A stretch of DNA of 64,000 bases from Niveibacterium microcysteis. Its GTDB lineage: Bacteria; Pseudomonadota; Gammaproteobacteria; Burkholderiales; Rhodocyclaceae. The stretch is taken from positions 2,480,001 to 2,544,000 of the forward strand of contig NZ_CP071060.1 of assembly GCF_017161445.1 (NCBI RefSeq), given 5' to 3'. The translations under genes and the position numbers were made by a program. This document shows positions 53,494-64,000 of this stretch, piece by piece; the first letter of the stretch is position 1, and every line of letters starts with the position of its first letter. Under the pieces are notes generated by a model that did no database searches, had not been told where the DNA came from, and saw only the letters and a list, made by a program, of their open reading frames with translations.

Positions 53494-54027
53494 TTAGTCG
53501 TCGCCAACCGCATCCAGCCCGGGAAAGAGGATGTCGGTGAAGCCGAAGCGGCGGAAATCCTGCACCCGCATCGGGTAAAGCACGCCGTCGAGGTGGTCGC
53601 ACTCATGCTGCACGACGCGCGCATGGAAGCCACTCGCTTCTCGTTCGATCACCTCACCCGACACACCAAAACCTGAGTAGTGCAGGCGTGCGTAGCGCGG
53701 CACGACACCGCGAAAACCCGGCACTGACAAACAGCCCTCCCATCCCTCCTCCATCTCGTCGCCGAGGAAGGTGATGGTCGGATTGCACAGCACGGTCAAG
53801 GGAACCGGCTCCGCATCGGGATACCGCGGGCTGCGCTCGACGCCGAAAATCACGACGCGAAGATCGACGCCAATCTGAGGCGCCGCCAAACCCGCACCAC
53901 TGAGATGGCGCATCGTATCAAGCATGTCCGCCACCAGCGCATGAAGCTCGGGTGTATCGAAATGCTCGACGGGACGGGCAACACGCAGCAGCCGGGCATC
54001 GCCCATACGCAGGACTTCCCGAATCAT
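53494..54027 (-). CDS. def: Peptide deformylase
   Basis: A 177-residue metallohydrolase removing formyl groups from new proteins. The three signature motifs are [18 protein letters not shown] and QHECDHLDG, with the metal-binding Cys and two His. The start [10 protein letters not shown] at 54027 is preferred, since a longer frame would enter the phosphorylase gene. No fmt gene adjoins it, so it may be a second deformylase. It converges on glnD and follows the phosphorylase by ten bases. Confidence 0.94.
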   Translation of the reverse strand: MIREVLRMGDARLLRVARPVEHFDTPELHALVADMLDTMRHLSGAGLAAPQIGVDLRVVIFGVERSPRYPDAEPVPLTVLCNPTITFLGDEMEEGWEGCLSVPGFRGVVPRYARLHYSGFGVSGEVIEREASGFHARVVQHECDHLDGVLYPMRVQDFRRFGFTDILFPGLDAVGDD

Positions 54028-54037
54028 GGCGCCGGCC

Positions 54038-54772
54038 TCAGCCGCAGATCCGGTCAATCACATGCCGCACGCGGCCCATCGCAGCTTGGGCGGTTTGCTC
54101 GATTTTCTCGAAGCGGATCTCGTGCTCGCTGTCCGCGCGCCCCGCCGCCCAATTGACCACTACATTTAGGGCCGCATACGGTAGATCGAGCTCGCGCGCC
54201 AAAGCCGCTTCGGGCATACCGGTCATCCCCACGACATCCGCTCCATCGCGGGCAAGGCGTTCGATTTCGGCGGCAGTCTCCAGCCGTGGGCCTTGGGTAG
54301 CCGCGTACACGGCGCCATCGACCACCGCTTCCCCCGCTTCGACGGCGGCAGCGAGGATGCGACGCCGCAACACAGAATCGTACGGCTCGGTGAAATCGAC
54401 ATGTACAACTGGACCATCGACGCCATCAAAGAACGTGCCTCGGCGGCTGTGGGTGTAGTCGATGATCTGGTGCGGCACGACCAGCACGCCAGGCCCAAGG
54501 TCAGCGCGAATCCCGCCCACCGAGGCCACGGACAGCACGCCCGTCGCGCCGGCCTTGTGCAGGGCCCACATGTTGGCGCGGTAGTTGACCATGTGCGGCG
54601 GAATCGTATGGCCGTAACCATGACGTGCTAGAAAGACCACATTCATGCTGCAAACTCGGCCGAACAGCAGCACCCCGGAGGGTTCGCCGTACGGGGTGCG
54701 CACCACCTCGCGACGTTCGATGTTCAGGTTGGCGAGCTGGGTGAGTCCGCTACCGCCGATGATCGCGAGCAT
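54038..54772 (-). CDS. Methylthioinosine/methylthioadenosine phosphorylase family protein
   Basis: A 244-residue purine nucleoside phosphorylase of the MTAP/PNP fold. Phosphate and ribose motifs are seen as IIGGSGL (4-10), [28 protein letters not shown] and [12 protein letters not shown]. The [13 protein letters not shown] version and the short length suggest the S-methyl-5'-thioinosine phosphorylase group known from Pseudomonas, which recycles methylthioadenosine after deamination; MTA phosphorylase is the alternative. The start MLAIIGGSG places the phosphate loop at the N-terminus. Divergent from typA. Confidence 0.82.
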   Translation of the reverse strand: MLAIIGGSGLTQLANLNIERREVVRTPYGEPSGVLLFGRVCSMNVVFLARHGYGHTIPPHMVNYRANMWALHKAGATGVLSVASVGGIRADLGPGVLVVPHQIIDYTHSRRGTFFDGVDGPVVHVDFTEPYDSVLRRRILAAAVEAGEAVVDGAVYAATQGPRLETAAEIERLARDGADVVGMTGMPEAALARELDLPYAALNVVVNWAAGRADSEHEIRFEKIEQTAQAAMGRVRHVIDRICG

Positions 54773-54897
54773 GAAGATGGCCTTCCGGTGAATTCTGGTT
54801 AGCCGAAAATGGTAGCACGCAGCATTCCGGATTTTCGCTGCACCGCGGCATGCCCGTGCTAGAATCTTGCCCTTTTTCAAAGACTTGGCAAAAACCA

Positions 54898-56715
54898 ATG
54901 AGCCGCGCAATCCGTAACATCGCCATCATCGCTCACGTCGACCACGGCAAAACCACGCTGGTCGACCAGCTCCTGCGCCAATCCGGCACCTTCCGTGAAA
55001 ACCAGCAGGTCGCAGAACGCGTGATGGACTCCAACGATCTGGAAAAGGAGCGCGGCATCACGATTCTTGCCAAGAACTGCGCCATCCAGTACGGCGAGAC
55101 CCATATCAACATCGTCGACACCCCTGGACACGCTGACTTTGGCGGTGAAGTCGAACGCGTGCTGTCGATGGTCGACGGCGTGCTGCTGCTGGTCGATGCG
55201 GTCGAAGGCCCGATGCCCCAGACCCGCTTCGTCACCCGCAAGGCGCTCGCAATGGGGCTGAAGCCGATCGTCGTGATCAACAAGATCGACCGCCCGGGCT
55301 CGCGTCCGGACTGGGTGATCAACCACACCTTCGATCTCTTCGACAAACTCGGCGCGACCGAAGAGCAGCTCGACTTCCCGGTCGTGTACGCCTCGGCACT
55401 GAACGGCTACGCGATGCTGGAGGCTGACAAGCCCGGCACCGACATGACCGCGCTGTACGAAGCGATCCTGAAGCATGTGCCGCAACCTGAAGTGGACGCG
55501 GACGCACCGCTGCAACTGCAGATCTGCTCGCTCGACTACTCGACCTACGTCGGTCAGCTGGGGATTGGCCGCATCCGTGCCGGCCGTATCCGCCCGAACC
55601 AGGAAGTGGTCGTCATGTACGGCGAAGAAAACCGCGGCAAGGCAAAGATCGGCCAAGTGCTGACCTTCAAGGGCCTTGAACGCAGCCAGGCTGAGTCCGC
55701 CGAAGCAGGCGACATCGTGCTCGTGTCGGGTATCGATCAGGTGAACATCGGCGTCACGATCTGTGATCCGGAGAAGCCCGAGGGCATGAAGCCGATCGCC
55801 GTCGATGAACCGACGCTGACGATGAACTTCATGGTCAACTCGTCACCGCTCGCCGGCCGCGAAGGCAAGTTCGTAACGAGCCGCCAGATCCGCGAGCGCC
55901 TCGAGAAGGAACTGCTGAAGAACGTCGCGCTGCGCGTGAATTACACCGGCGATTCGGACGTATTCGAAGTCTCCGGCCGTGGCGAACTGCACCTGACCAT
56001 CCTGCTCGAAAACATGCGCCGTGAAGGCTACGAACTGGCCGTTGGTCGCCCGCGCGTGGTGTTCAAGGAAATCAACGGCGAGAAGTGCGAGCCGTATGAA
56101 ATGCTGACGGTGGACGTGGAAGAAAACCACCAGGGCGCAGTGATGGAAGAACTCGGCCGCCGCCGTGGCGAACTGCAAGACATGCAGCCGGACGGCAAGG
56201 GTCGTGTGCGTCTCGAATACCGCATTCCCGCACGTGGCCTGATCGGCTTCCAGGGTGAATTCCTGACGCTGACCCGCGGCACCGGCCTCGCCAGCCATGT
56301 GTTCGACGACTACGGCCCGATGGCCGGTGTAATGGCAGAGCGTCGCAACGGCGTGCTGATCTCGCAGAACGATGGCGAGGCCGTGGCCTACGCGTTGTGG
56401 AACCTGCAAGACCGCGGTCGCATGTTCGTCAGCCCGGGTGAAGCGCTGTACGAAGGCATGATCATCGGTATCCACACCCGCGACAACGACTTGGTCGTCA
56501 ACCCGATCAAGGGCAAGCAGCTGACCAACGTGCGTGCGTCGGGCACCGATGAGGCTGTGCGTCTGACGCCGCCGATCTCGCTGACGCTGGAGTCGGCGAT
56601 CGAGTTCATCGCTGACGACGAAATTGTCGAGATCACGCCGAAGTCGATCCGCCTGCGCAAGCGCCACCTGAAGGAAACCGACCGCAAGCGCGCCGCGAAG
56701 AACGACGCAGCCTGA
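54898..56715 (+). CDS. typA: Ribosome-associated GTPase TypA/BipA
   Basis: A 605-residue translational GTPase helping 50S assembly and growth under stress or cold. G-motifs are seen: G1 AHVDHGKTT (12-20), G2 and the ERGIT segment, G3 [11 protein letters not shown] and G4 NKIDRPG. Domains II, III, V and the BipA C-terminal domain follow, ending in a basic tail (RKRHLKE). The start is the ATG at 54898. A possible -10 (TAGAAT, 54860-54865) lies 32 bases upstream. A hairpin and a strong terminator follow. Confidence 0.97.
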   Translation: MSRAIRNIAIIAHVDHGKTTLVDQLLRQSGTFRENQQVAERVMDSNDLEKERGITILAKNCAIQYGETHINIVDTPGHADFGGEVERVLSMVDGVLLLVDAVEGPMPQTRFVTRKALAMGLKPIVVINKIDRPGSRPDWVINHTFDLFDKLGATEEQLDFPVVYASALNGYAMLEADKPGTDMTALYEAILKHVPQPEVDADAPLQLQICSLDYSTYVGQLGIGRIRAGRIRPNQEVVVMYGEENRGKAKIGQVLTFKGLERSQAESAEAGDIVLVSGIDQVNIGVTICDPEKPEGMKPIAVDEPTLTMNFMVNSSPLAGREGKFVTSRQIRERLEKELLKNVALRVNYTGDSDVFEVSGRGELHLTILLENMRREGYELAVGRPRVVFKEINGEKCEPYEMLTVDVEENHQGAVMEELGRRRGELQDMQPDGKGRVRLEYRIPARGLIGFQGEFLTLTRGTGLASHVFDDYGPMAGVMAERRNGVLISQNDGEAVAYALWNLQDRGRMFVSPGEALYEGMIIGIHTRDNDLVVNPIKGKQLTNVRASGTDEAVRLTPPISLTLESAIEFIADDEIVEITPKSIRLRKRHLKETDRKRAAKNDAA

Positions 56716-56720
56716 TTGAG

Positions 56721-56736
56721 TGCGGCTTCGGCCGCA
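56721..56736 (+). repeat. TTCG-tetraloop hairpin after typA
   Basis: TGCGGC (56721-56726) and GCCGCA (56731-56736) pair perfectly around TTCG, an exceptionally stable RNA loop. It lies five bases after the typA stop, just ahead of the main terminator. Confidence 0.7.
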
Positions 56737-56744
56737 TCAAACAA

Positions 56745-56776
56745 AAAGGGCAGCCGCATGGCTGCCCTTTCTTTTT
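56745..56776. terminator. Bidirectional terminator between typA and galU
   Basis: AAAGGGCAGCC (56745-56755) pairs with GGCTGCCCTTT (56760-56770) around GCAT, a perfect 11-bp stem followed by CTTTTT. It is preceded by A residues, so it can also end galU transcription. Confidence 0.92.
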
Positions 56777-56822
56777 GCACATCGGTTGGGTTTTGTCCCA
56801 ACCGCCATGGCCGACGGCAAGG

Positions 56823-59779
<2,957 letters not shown>

Positions 59780-60865
59780 TCAGGTGAAGAGGCGCAGTGC
59801 GAGGGTGCTGCCTGCCGGCACGCCCTGGCGATCCATCTGCTCCTGGAACTGCTGCACCTGGCTGCGGATCATCGAGAGTGAGGCGTCACTGAGTGGCTTG
59901 CCATTGTCATCGACCAGGTGTCCATGCAACGCGCCGGCAAACTGCCGCGCAAGCGCCACCATGCGATCGAAGGCCTCAATGCCCGCTGCCACGCGGGGCA
60001 CATCAAGGCTCAGGGTGACCCCACTGCTGCTGCCGTGGCGTAGCGATTCCGGCGAGAAGAGCGCGGCGTCGCGATTGGCAAGGACGAACAGGCTCTGCCC
60101 TGCATCGTCACGAGCATGGAAGCAGCCGTCACCATCGAGCACCATGCCCGCCGCCTCGGCCAGCCCGCGCAACTTCGTGCCCGGGAAGGCATGCTCCCCA
60201 GCAACCACATTGACCGCGATCTGGATGTCGAGCGCTGCGCAGAACTGATCAACGCCCTGGGCCAGGGTCAGGGCTTCGCCGCGGTCCATGAAGCGCGGCA
60301 CCGCCATGAACTGATCGCAGACTCGCTGAATTGCCGCGCAGAATGCGTCGACCTCACGTTCGCCGACCGCGCCACGGCGATCCGCCAGCTGCATCGCTGC
60401 GCTCATGCGCGTGAAACTGCGTTTGTCACCGGCGTCGAGCGCAACCCAGGCGTGGGCCGCATCATCGAATCCGTACCAACGCACGGCGCGATGCACCTGC
60501 GACAACGGGCCACCAGCGCCCTGAACTAGGGCCCCGCCGATCACACCGGCGGGGGCTTCGATACGCGCAACGCAGTCAATCGCGCGCGCTTCAAGTGGCA
60601 ATTCGGGTTCGGCCGCGCGGCCAATCGGCGGTTGCGCGGGGATGCGCGCAGACGCGGGTTCGAGCCGCCCGCCCGGTTCTACCGGTTCTGCCGGGCCGCT
60701 TGCAGCACCCGCGCCCTCCAGCAGAACGTCGCGATGCTCCGAGCGAAACGCCTTTTCGGCGTTGCGGCGGGCCTTGCGTTCCTGCCAGGCGTTGTAACCG
60801 AGAACCAACACCACCACGCCGGCGCCGGAACCAATCAGACCATAAAGGAGTTCGTTGCCTGCCAT
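59780..60865 (-). CDS. zipA: Cell division protein ZipA
   Basis: A 361-residue bitopic membrane protein expected to tether FtsZ to the membrane. The N-terminal helix (about residues 6-24, LLYGLIGSGAGVVVLVLGY) is followed by a basic then proline/alanine-rich linker and a C-terminal FtsZ-binding domain (about 220-350). The start MAGNELLYG at 60865 is chosen. Betaproteobacterial ZipA is poorly conserved, and the call leans partly on the smc-zipA-ligA gene order. Confidence 0.85.
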   Translation of the reverse strand: MAGNELLYGLIGSGAGVVVLVLGYNAWQERKARRNAEKAFRSEHRDVLLEGAGAASGPAEPVEPGGRLEPASARIPAQPPIGRAAEPELPLEARAIDCVARIEAPAGVIGGALVQGAGGPLSQVHRAVRWYGFDDAAHAWVALDAGDKRSFTRMSAAMQLADRRGAVGEREVDAFCAAIQRVCDQFMAVPRFMDRGEALTLAQGVDQFCAALDIQIAVNVVAGEHAFPGTKLRGLAEAAGMVLDGDGCFHARDDAGQSLFVLANRDAALFSPESLRHGSSSGVTLSLDVPRVAAGIEAFDRMVALARQFAGALHGHLVDDNGKPLSDASLSMIRSQVQQFQEQMDRQGVPAGSTLALRLFT

Positions 60866-60873
60866 GAGACCTC

Positions 60874-63800
60874 TCAAGCTGCGACTGGGTCGGCCAGGCG
60901 CAGCGCTTCTTCGATATCCACCTCGACCACGCGGGAGACGCCCTGCTCCTGCATCGTGACGCCCACCAGCTGGCGCGCCAGCTCCATCGTGATCTTGCTG
61001 TGACTGATAAACATGAACTGCGTGATGGACGACATGCGTTTGACCATCGCACAGAACCGTTCGGTGTTGGCGTCGTCGAGCGGTGCATCGACCTCGTCGA
61101 GCAGGCAGAACGGCGCCGGATTGAGTTGAAAGAACGAAAACACCAGCGCGATTGCGGTCAGCGCTTTCTCTCCACCGGACAACAAGTGGATTGAACTGTT
61201 CTTCTTGCCAGGCGGGCGCGCCACGATCTGGATGCCCGCGTCGAGAATTTCGTCGCCGGTCAGGATCAGCTGCGCCTCGCCACCGCCGAATAGCTGTGGG
61301 AAGAGCTCGCCAAACTGACGATTGACCGTATTGTACGTCTCCTGCAATTGCTCCCGAGTCTCGCGGTCGATACGCCGGATTGCATCCTCCAGCGTACCGA
61401 TTGCCTCGTTCAGGTCACCTGACTGCGCATCAAGGTAGCCTTTCCGCTCTTCGGCGGCGAGCAACTCTTCCACTGCCGCAAGGTTTACCGGCCCCAGATC
61501 GGCCAGCTCGCGGGTAAGGCGGTTGATCTCCCGCACCAGCGTCTGGTCCTTCGGGCCCGCCGCAAGCCGAGCGGCGAACTCATTTTCGTCGAGTTCGATC
61601 TCCGCAAGTCGCTCGTCGTACTGCTGCTGACCCAGCTCTGCCGCCTGCAACTTAAGGCGCGCCTCTGCCAAAGCGTCGTTCAAGGGGCGCAGCGCGAGTT
61701 CGGCGCGCAGACGGGCTTCGTCGAGTTCCCGCAGGCGGGTCGCAGCGACGTCGAGCGCTTCGCGACTTTGCGCCAGCATCGCCTCGCGCGCTTCGCGCAT
61801 CTCCAGCGCGCCCTGCAAGGCATCGCCGATCGGCGTTTCGTCCAGGCCGGCCTGCTCTGCTTCAGCGGCCTCGCGCTCACGCGCACAACGCACGATCTGC
61901 TCGGCGGCCTGAGCAAGCTGGCGCGCCAGGTCGTCGAGTTTGCCGCGGCACTCGCGTTCGGAGAACGCAGCCTCCTGCACTTCGCGCGCGAGTTGCTGCT
62001 CCTGCTGGCGGAGTGCGCGCAGCGCATTGTCCTGCTGCTGGGCGATGCCCTCGGTCGCTTCAAGCCGTTCACGCAGTTGCTCTGCGCGCTCTTCCTGTAC
62101 CGACTGCGCGGTGATTGCAGTTTCCAGGTGAGTCCGTTCCGCGGCGACCTGCAAGTCGAGCTCTTCGATGTCGCGCAGCAGCTGGCCTGCGCGTTCATCG
62201 TAGCGTTGCCGAGCCTGCCCAAGCTGAACTGCGGCGAGCTGTTCGCGATGCGCGGTCTGTTGGGCGGCCTGATGCTCGCGACGCAGCGTGGTGAGCGATT
62301 CCTGCGCACGATGGCTTGCCGCTTCAGCCTCCGCCAGCGCGGCATGAGCCGCAGCGGCCTCTGCCTCCAGCGCTTCGACGTGCGCTTCAAGCTCTTCGAG
62401 TTCGCGCTGGCGTTCCAGCACACCGTGGCTGCCGGCATCAGCCCGCAGCCAAGAGCATGCCGCGCGGCTCAGCTCGCGCCCTGCCCGGTCGATCAGGCGC
62501 ACGCCCAGGGGCAGTGTTCCGGCTTGCGCGAGCCATTCGCGACAATCCTCAACCGCCCGAACACCATGCAGCCATACGGCAAGCCCAGAGGCCCAATCTG
62601 GCAACTCCAGCTGAACCAAGCTACGGAGCGGCACACCCGGCAACGACTGCGCCGGCTCCTCCACATTCGTCGATGCGGTAAGCGGCAAGGCGAGCGACAC
62701 GCTGGCCGGCGGCTGCGAAGCAAGCGCGTCACCGGCGGTTGCTGCGTCAGCGATCTGCAAGGCGTTGAAGTGCTCGCGCAGCGCCGTTTCCAGCGCCAAC
62801 TCCCAGCCTGCCTCTACGCGCAGCGATTGCCACAGCGGCCTGGCACTATCAAGGCCACGCGCTTTCAGCCAGTCGGCCAACGCCCCGGGCGCAGCGGCCT
62901 TCTGCTGAATTCGCAACAACGCCTCGCGTCGTGCCCGCGCCTCGGTGAGCTGGCGATTGGTCTGGCGTTCGGCATCTTGTGCTGAGCGCACCGCCGCGAG
63001 CAGCGCAGGCAGGTTTGCGGTGCCGTCATCCAGCGCTTCCTGCAGTTGCTCCAGGCGACCGGCGGCGAGTTCAGCCGCTGCTTCCGCTCGCGCTAGGGCC
63101 TCTGCATCGGGCGCCTGCAGACCGTGGCGTTCGCCCTCGATACGCATGCGGCGTTGCGCGAGCGTATCGAGGGCGCGCAGCGCGCTCGCGCGGCGCGTCT
63201 CTTCAACCCGCAACTGCTGCTCGGTGCTGCCCAGCTCGTGCCGCAGGGAGCGTGTCGCCGCCTGAGCGCCGGCGAGCGCGTCCTCGGCCGAGGGGAGCCG
63301 CGCTGCAAGTTCCTCGTGGCGCGCCTGGGCTTGTTCGTGACGCAGCCCTGCCGCATCAAGAAGGCTCTCCCAGCGCTGGCGGTCGCCTTCCGCGGCGTCG
63401 CGTTGCGCGATCCAGCGCGCCTCGTCGGTGAGCAGCTGCCCGACCCGGCTGCCAAGCATTTGACGACGCTCGCGCATACGCGTCATTTCGCCTTCGAGTC
63501 GGGTCACTTCACCGTTCGCGGCGTAAAGGTCCGCCTGGGCGGCGTGTAGCGCGTCCGATGCCTTGTAATGGGCTTCGCGGGCCGTCTCGGCAAGCGCCTC
63601 GGCTTCGCGCAAACGGGCCGTCTCGGCCTCGATCCGTGCAGTGGTTTCCGCCACCGCCGCGGCGACTCGGGCTGCATCCTCGCGCGCTTCATTGCGGCGC
63701 AGCAACCACAACAGGATCTGTTGCTCGCGCAGGGCCTCGTTGAGGGACTTATATCGGCGAGCCACCTCGGCCTGGCCTGAGAGGCGCTCGATCTGCGCAC

Positions 63801-64000
63801 CGAGTTCGTTGCGGATGTCCTCGACGCGTGCGAGGTTGTCGCGCGCATCGGACAGGCGACCTTCGGTCTCCTTGCGCCGTTCCTTGTACTTGGTAACCCC
63901 CGCCGCTTCTTCAAGAAAGCCGCGGACATCCTCGGGGCGCGCTTCGATGATGCGCGAGATCATGCCCTGTTCGATGATCGCGTAAGCGCGCGGCCCAAGG
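60874..64000 (-). CDS. smc: Chromosome segregation protein SMC (5' end outside window)
   Basis: The C-terminal ~1040 residues of an SMC ATPase; the coding frame runs off the window edge at 64000, so the Walker A domain and true start are not seen. The first visible residues (YAIIEQGMISRII) belong to the N-terminal head. Two long coiled coils flank a hinge (around PLTASTNVEEPAQ), and the C-terminal head has LLSGGEKALTAIA and the Walker B CLLDEVDAPLDD. It condenses DNA and helps segregation. Eight bases before zipA. Confidence 0.96.
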   Translation of the reverse strand, partial: LGPRAYAIIEQGMISRIIEARPEDVRGFLEEAAGVTKYKERRKETEGRLSDARDNLARVEDIRNELGAQIERLSGQAEVARRYKSLNEALREQQILLWLLRRNEAREDAARVAAAVAETTARIEAETARLREAEALAETAREAHYKASDALHAAQADLYAANGEVTRLEGEMTRMRERRQMLGSRVGQLLTDEARWIAQRDAAEGDRQRWESLLDAAGLRHEQAQARHEELAARLPSAEDALAGAQAATRSLRHELGSTEQQLRVEETRRASALRALDTLAQRRMRIEGERHGLQAPDAEALARAEAAAELAAGRLEQLQEALDDGTANLPALLAAVRSAQDAERQTNRQLTEARARREALLRIQQKAAAPGALADWLKARGLDSARPLWQSLRVEAGWELALETALREHFNALQIADAATAGDALASQPPASVSLALPLTASTNVEEPAQSLPGVPLRSLVQLELPDWASGLAVWLHGVRAVEDCREWLAQAGTLPLGVRLIDRAGRELSRAACSWLRADAGSHGVLERQRELEELEAHVEALEAEAAAAHAALAEAEAASHRAQESLTTLRREHQAAQQTAHREQLAAVQLGQARQRYDERAGQLLRDIEELDLQVAAERTHLETAITAQSVQEERAEQLRERLEATEGIAQQQDNALRALRQQEQQLAREVQEAAFSERECRGKLDDLARQLAQAAEQIVRCAREREAAEAEQAGLDETPIGDALQGALEMREAREAMLAQSREALDVAATRLRELDEARLRAELALRPLNDALAEARLKLQAAELGQQQYDERLAEIELDENEFAARLAAGPKDQTLVREINRLTRELADLGPVNLAAVEELLAAEERKGYLDAQSGDLNEAIGTLEDAIRRIDRETREQLQETYNTVNRQFGELFPQLFGGGEAQLILTGDEILDAGIQIVARPPGKKNSSIHLLSGGEKALTAIALVFSFFQLNPAPFCLLDEVDAPLDDANTERFCAMVKRMSSITQFMFISHSKITMELARQLVGVTMQEQGVSRVVEVDIEEALRLADPVAA

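Noticed and set aside
61768..62985. 405-codon open frame antisense to smc
   Set aside because: The smc coiled coil is certain on the minus strand; leucine- and arginine-rich antisense frames are typical of coiled-coil genes.

Overview
This 64 kb window is chromosomal DNA from a high-GC Gram-negative bacterium, most probably a betaproteobacterium, with gene content that would fit Rhodocyclales-type organisms (an inference from gene order and protein style, not from a database search). Genes are very densely packed. Many neighbours overlap by 1-10 bases, GTG starts are common, and no gene-free stretch exceeds 300 bases. I see no tRNA, rRNA, CRISPR array, insertion sequence, integrase or prophage gene; the window is core genome.

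Layout. 1-5.4 kb (+): a probable rhodoquinone-forming enzyme (rquA), an HD-GYP c-di-GMP phosphodiesterase, a PlsC-type acyltransferase, aroG and serB. 5.4-12.4 kb: clpB (-) behind a very good heat-shock promoter, a phasin gene (+), and two tandem TPR-GGDEF diguanylate cyclases (-). 12.4-14.9 kb (-): a molybdenum-cofactor operon mobB-moeA-moaD-moaE. 15.0-17.2 kb (+): an enoyl-CoA hydratase and a probable circularly permuted ATP-grasp protein of unknown function. 17.2-21.7 kb (-): mltG-tmk-holB-pilZ-tatD-ankyrin. 21.8-23.9 kb (+): ygfZ-DUF4936-NRDE/TANGO2. 23.9-29.8 kb (-): guaB-guaA-thpR-DUF6116-tadA-ldcA-GNAT. 29.8-35 kb: a DUF4124 protein, ratA-rnfH, smpB, and divergent ppsA and its regulator. 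35-49.9 kb (-): the large conserved rpsB-tsf-pyrH-frr-uppS-cdsA-dxr-rseP-bamA-skp-lpxD-fabZ-lpxA-lpxB-rnhB-trmH cluster (translation, pyrimidines, isoprenoids, phospholipid, outer-membrane and lipid A assembly). 50-53.5 kb (+): map-glnD. 53.5-54.8 kb (-): a methylthioinosine-type phosphorylase and def. 54.9-56.7 kb (+): typA. 56.8-64 kb (-): smc (cut by the window edge)-zipA-ligA-galU.

Physiology. A phasin implies polyhydroxyalkanoate granules. rquA, if correctly called, implies rhodoquinone and fumarate-type anaerobic respiration, and the molybdenum-cofactor genes fit anaerobic or nitrate-type respiration. A phosphodiesterase and two cyclases show active c-di-GMP signalling, and pilZ points to type IV pili.

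The most interesting signals are the rquA gene, the orphan ATP-grasp protein, the pairing of ygfZ with an NRDE/TANGO2 gene, a perfect 10-bp inverted repeat wrapped around the guaB promoter, a folded leader in front of rpsB, the loss of the inhibitory site in one of two tandem cyclases, and a 20-bp perfect palindrome between mltG and ygfZ. I did not find anything that clearly amounts to a wholly new biological system.
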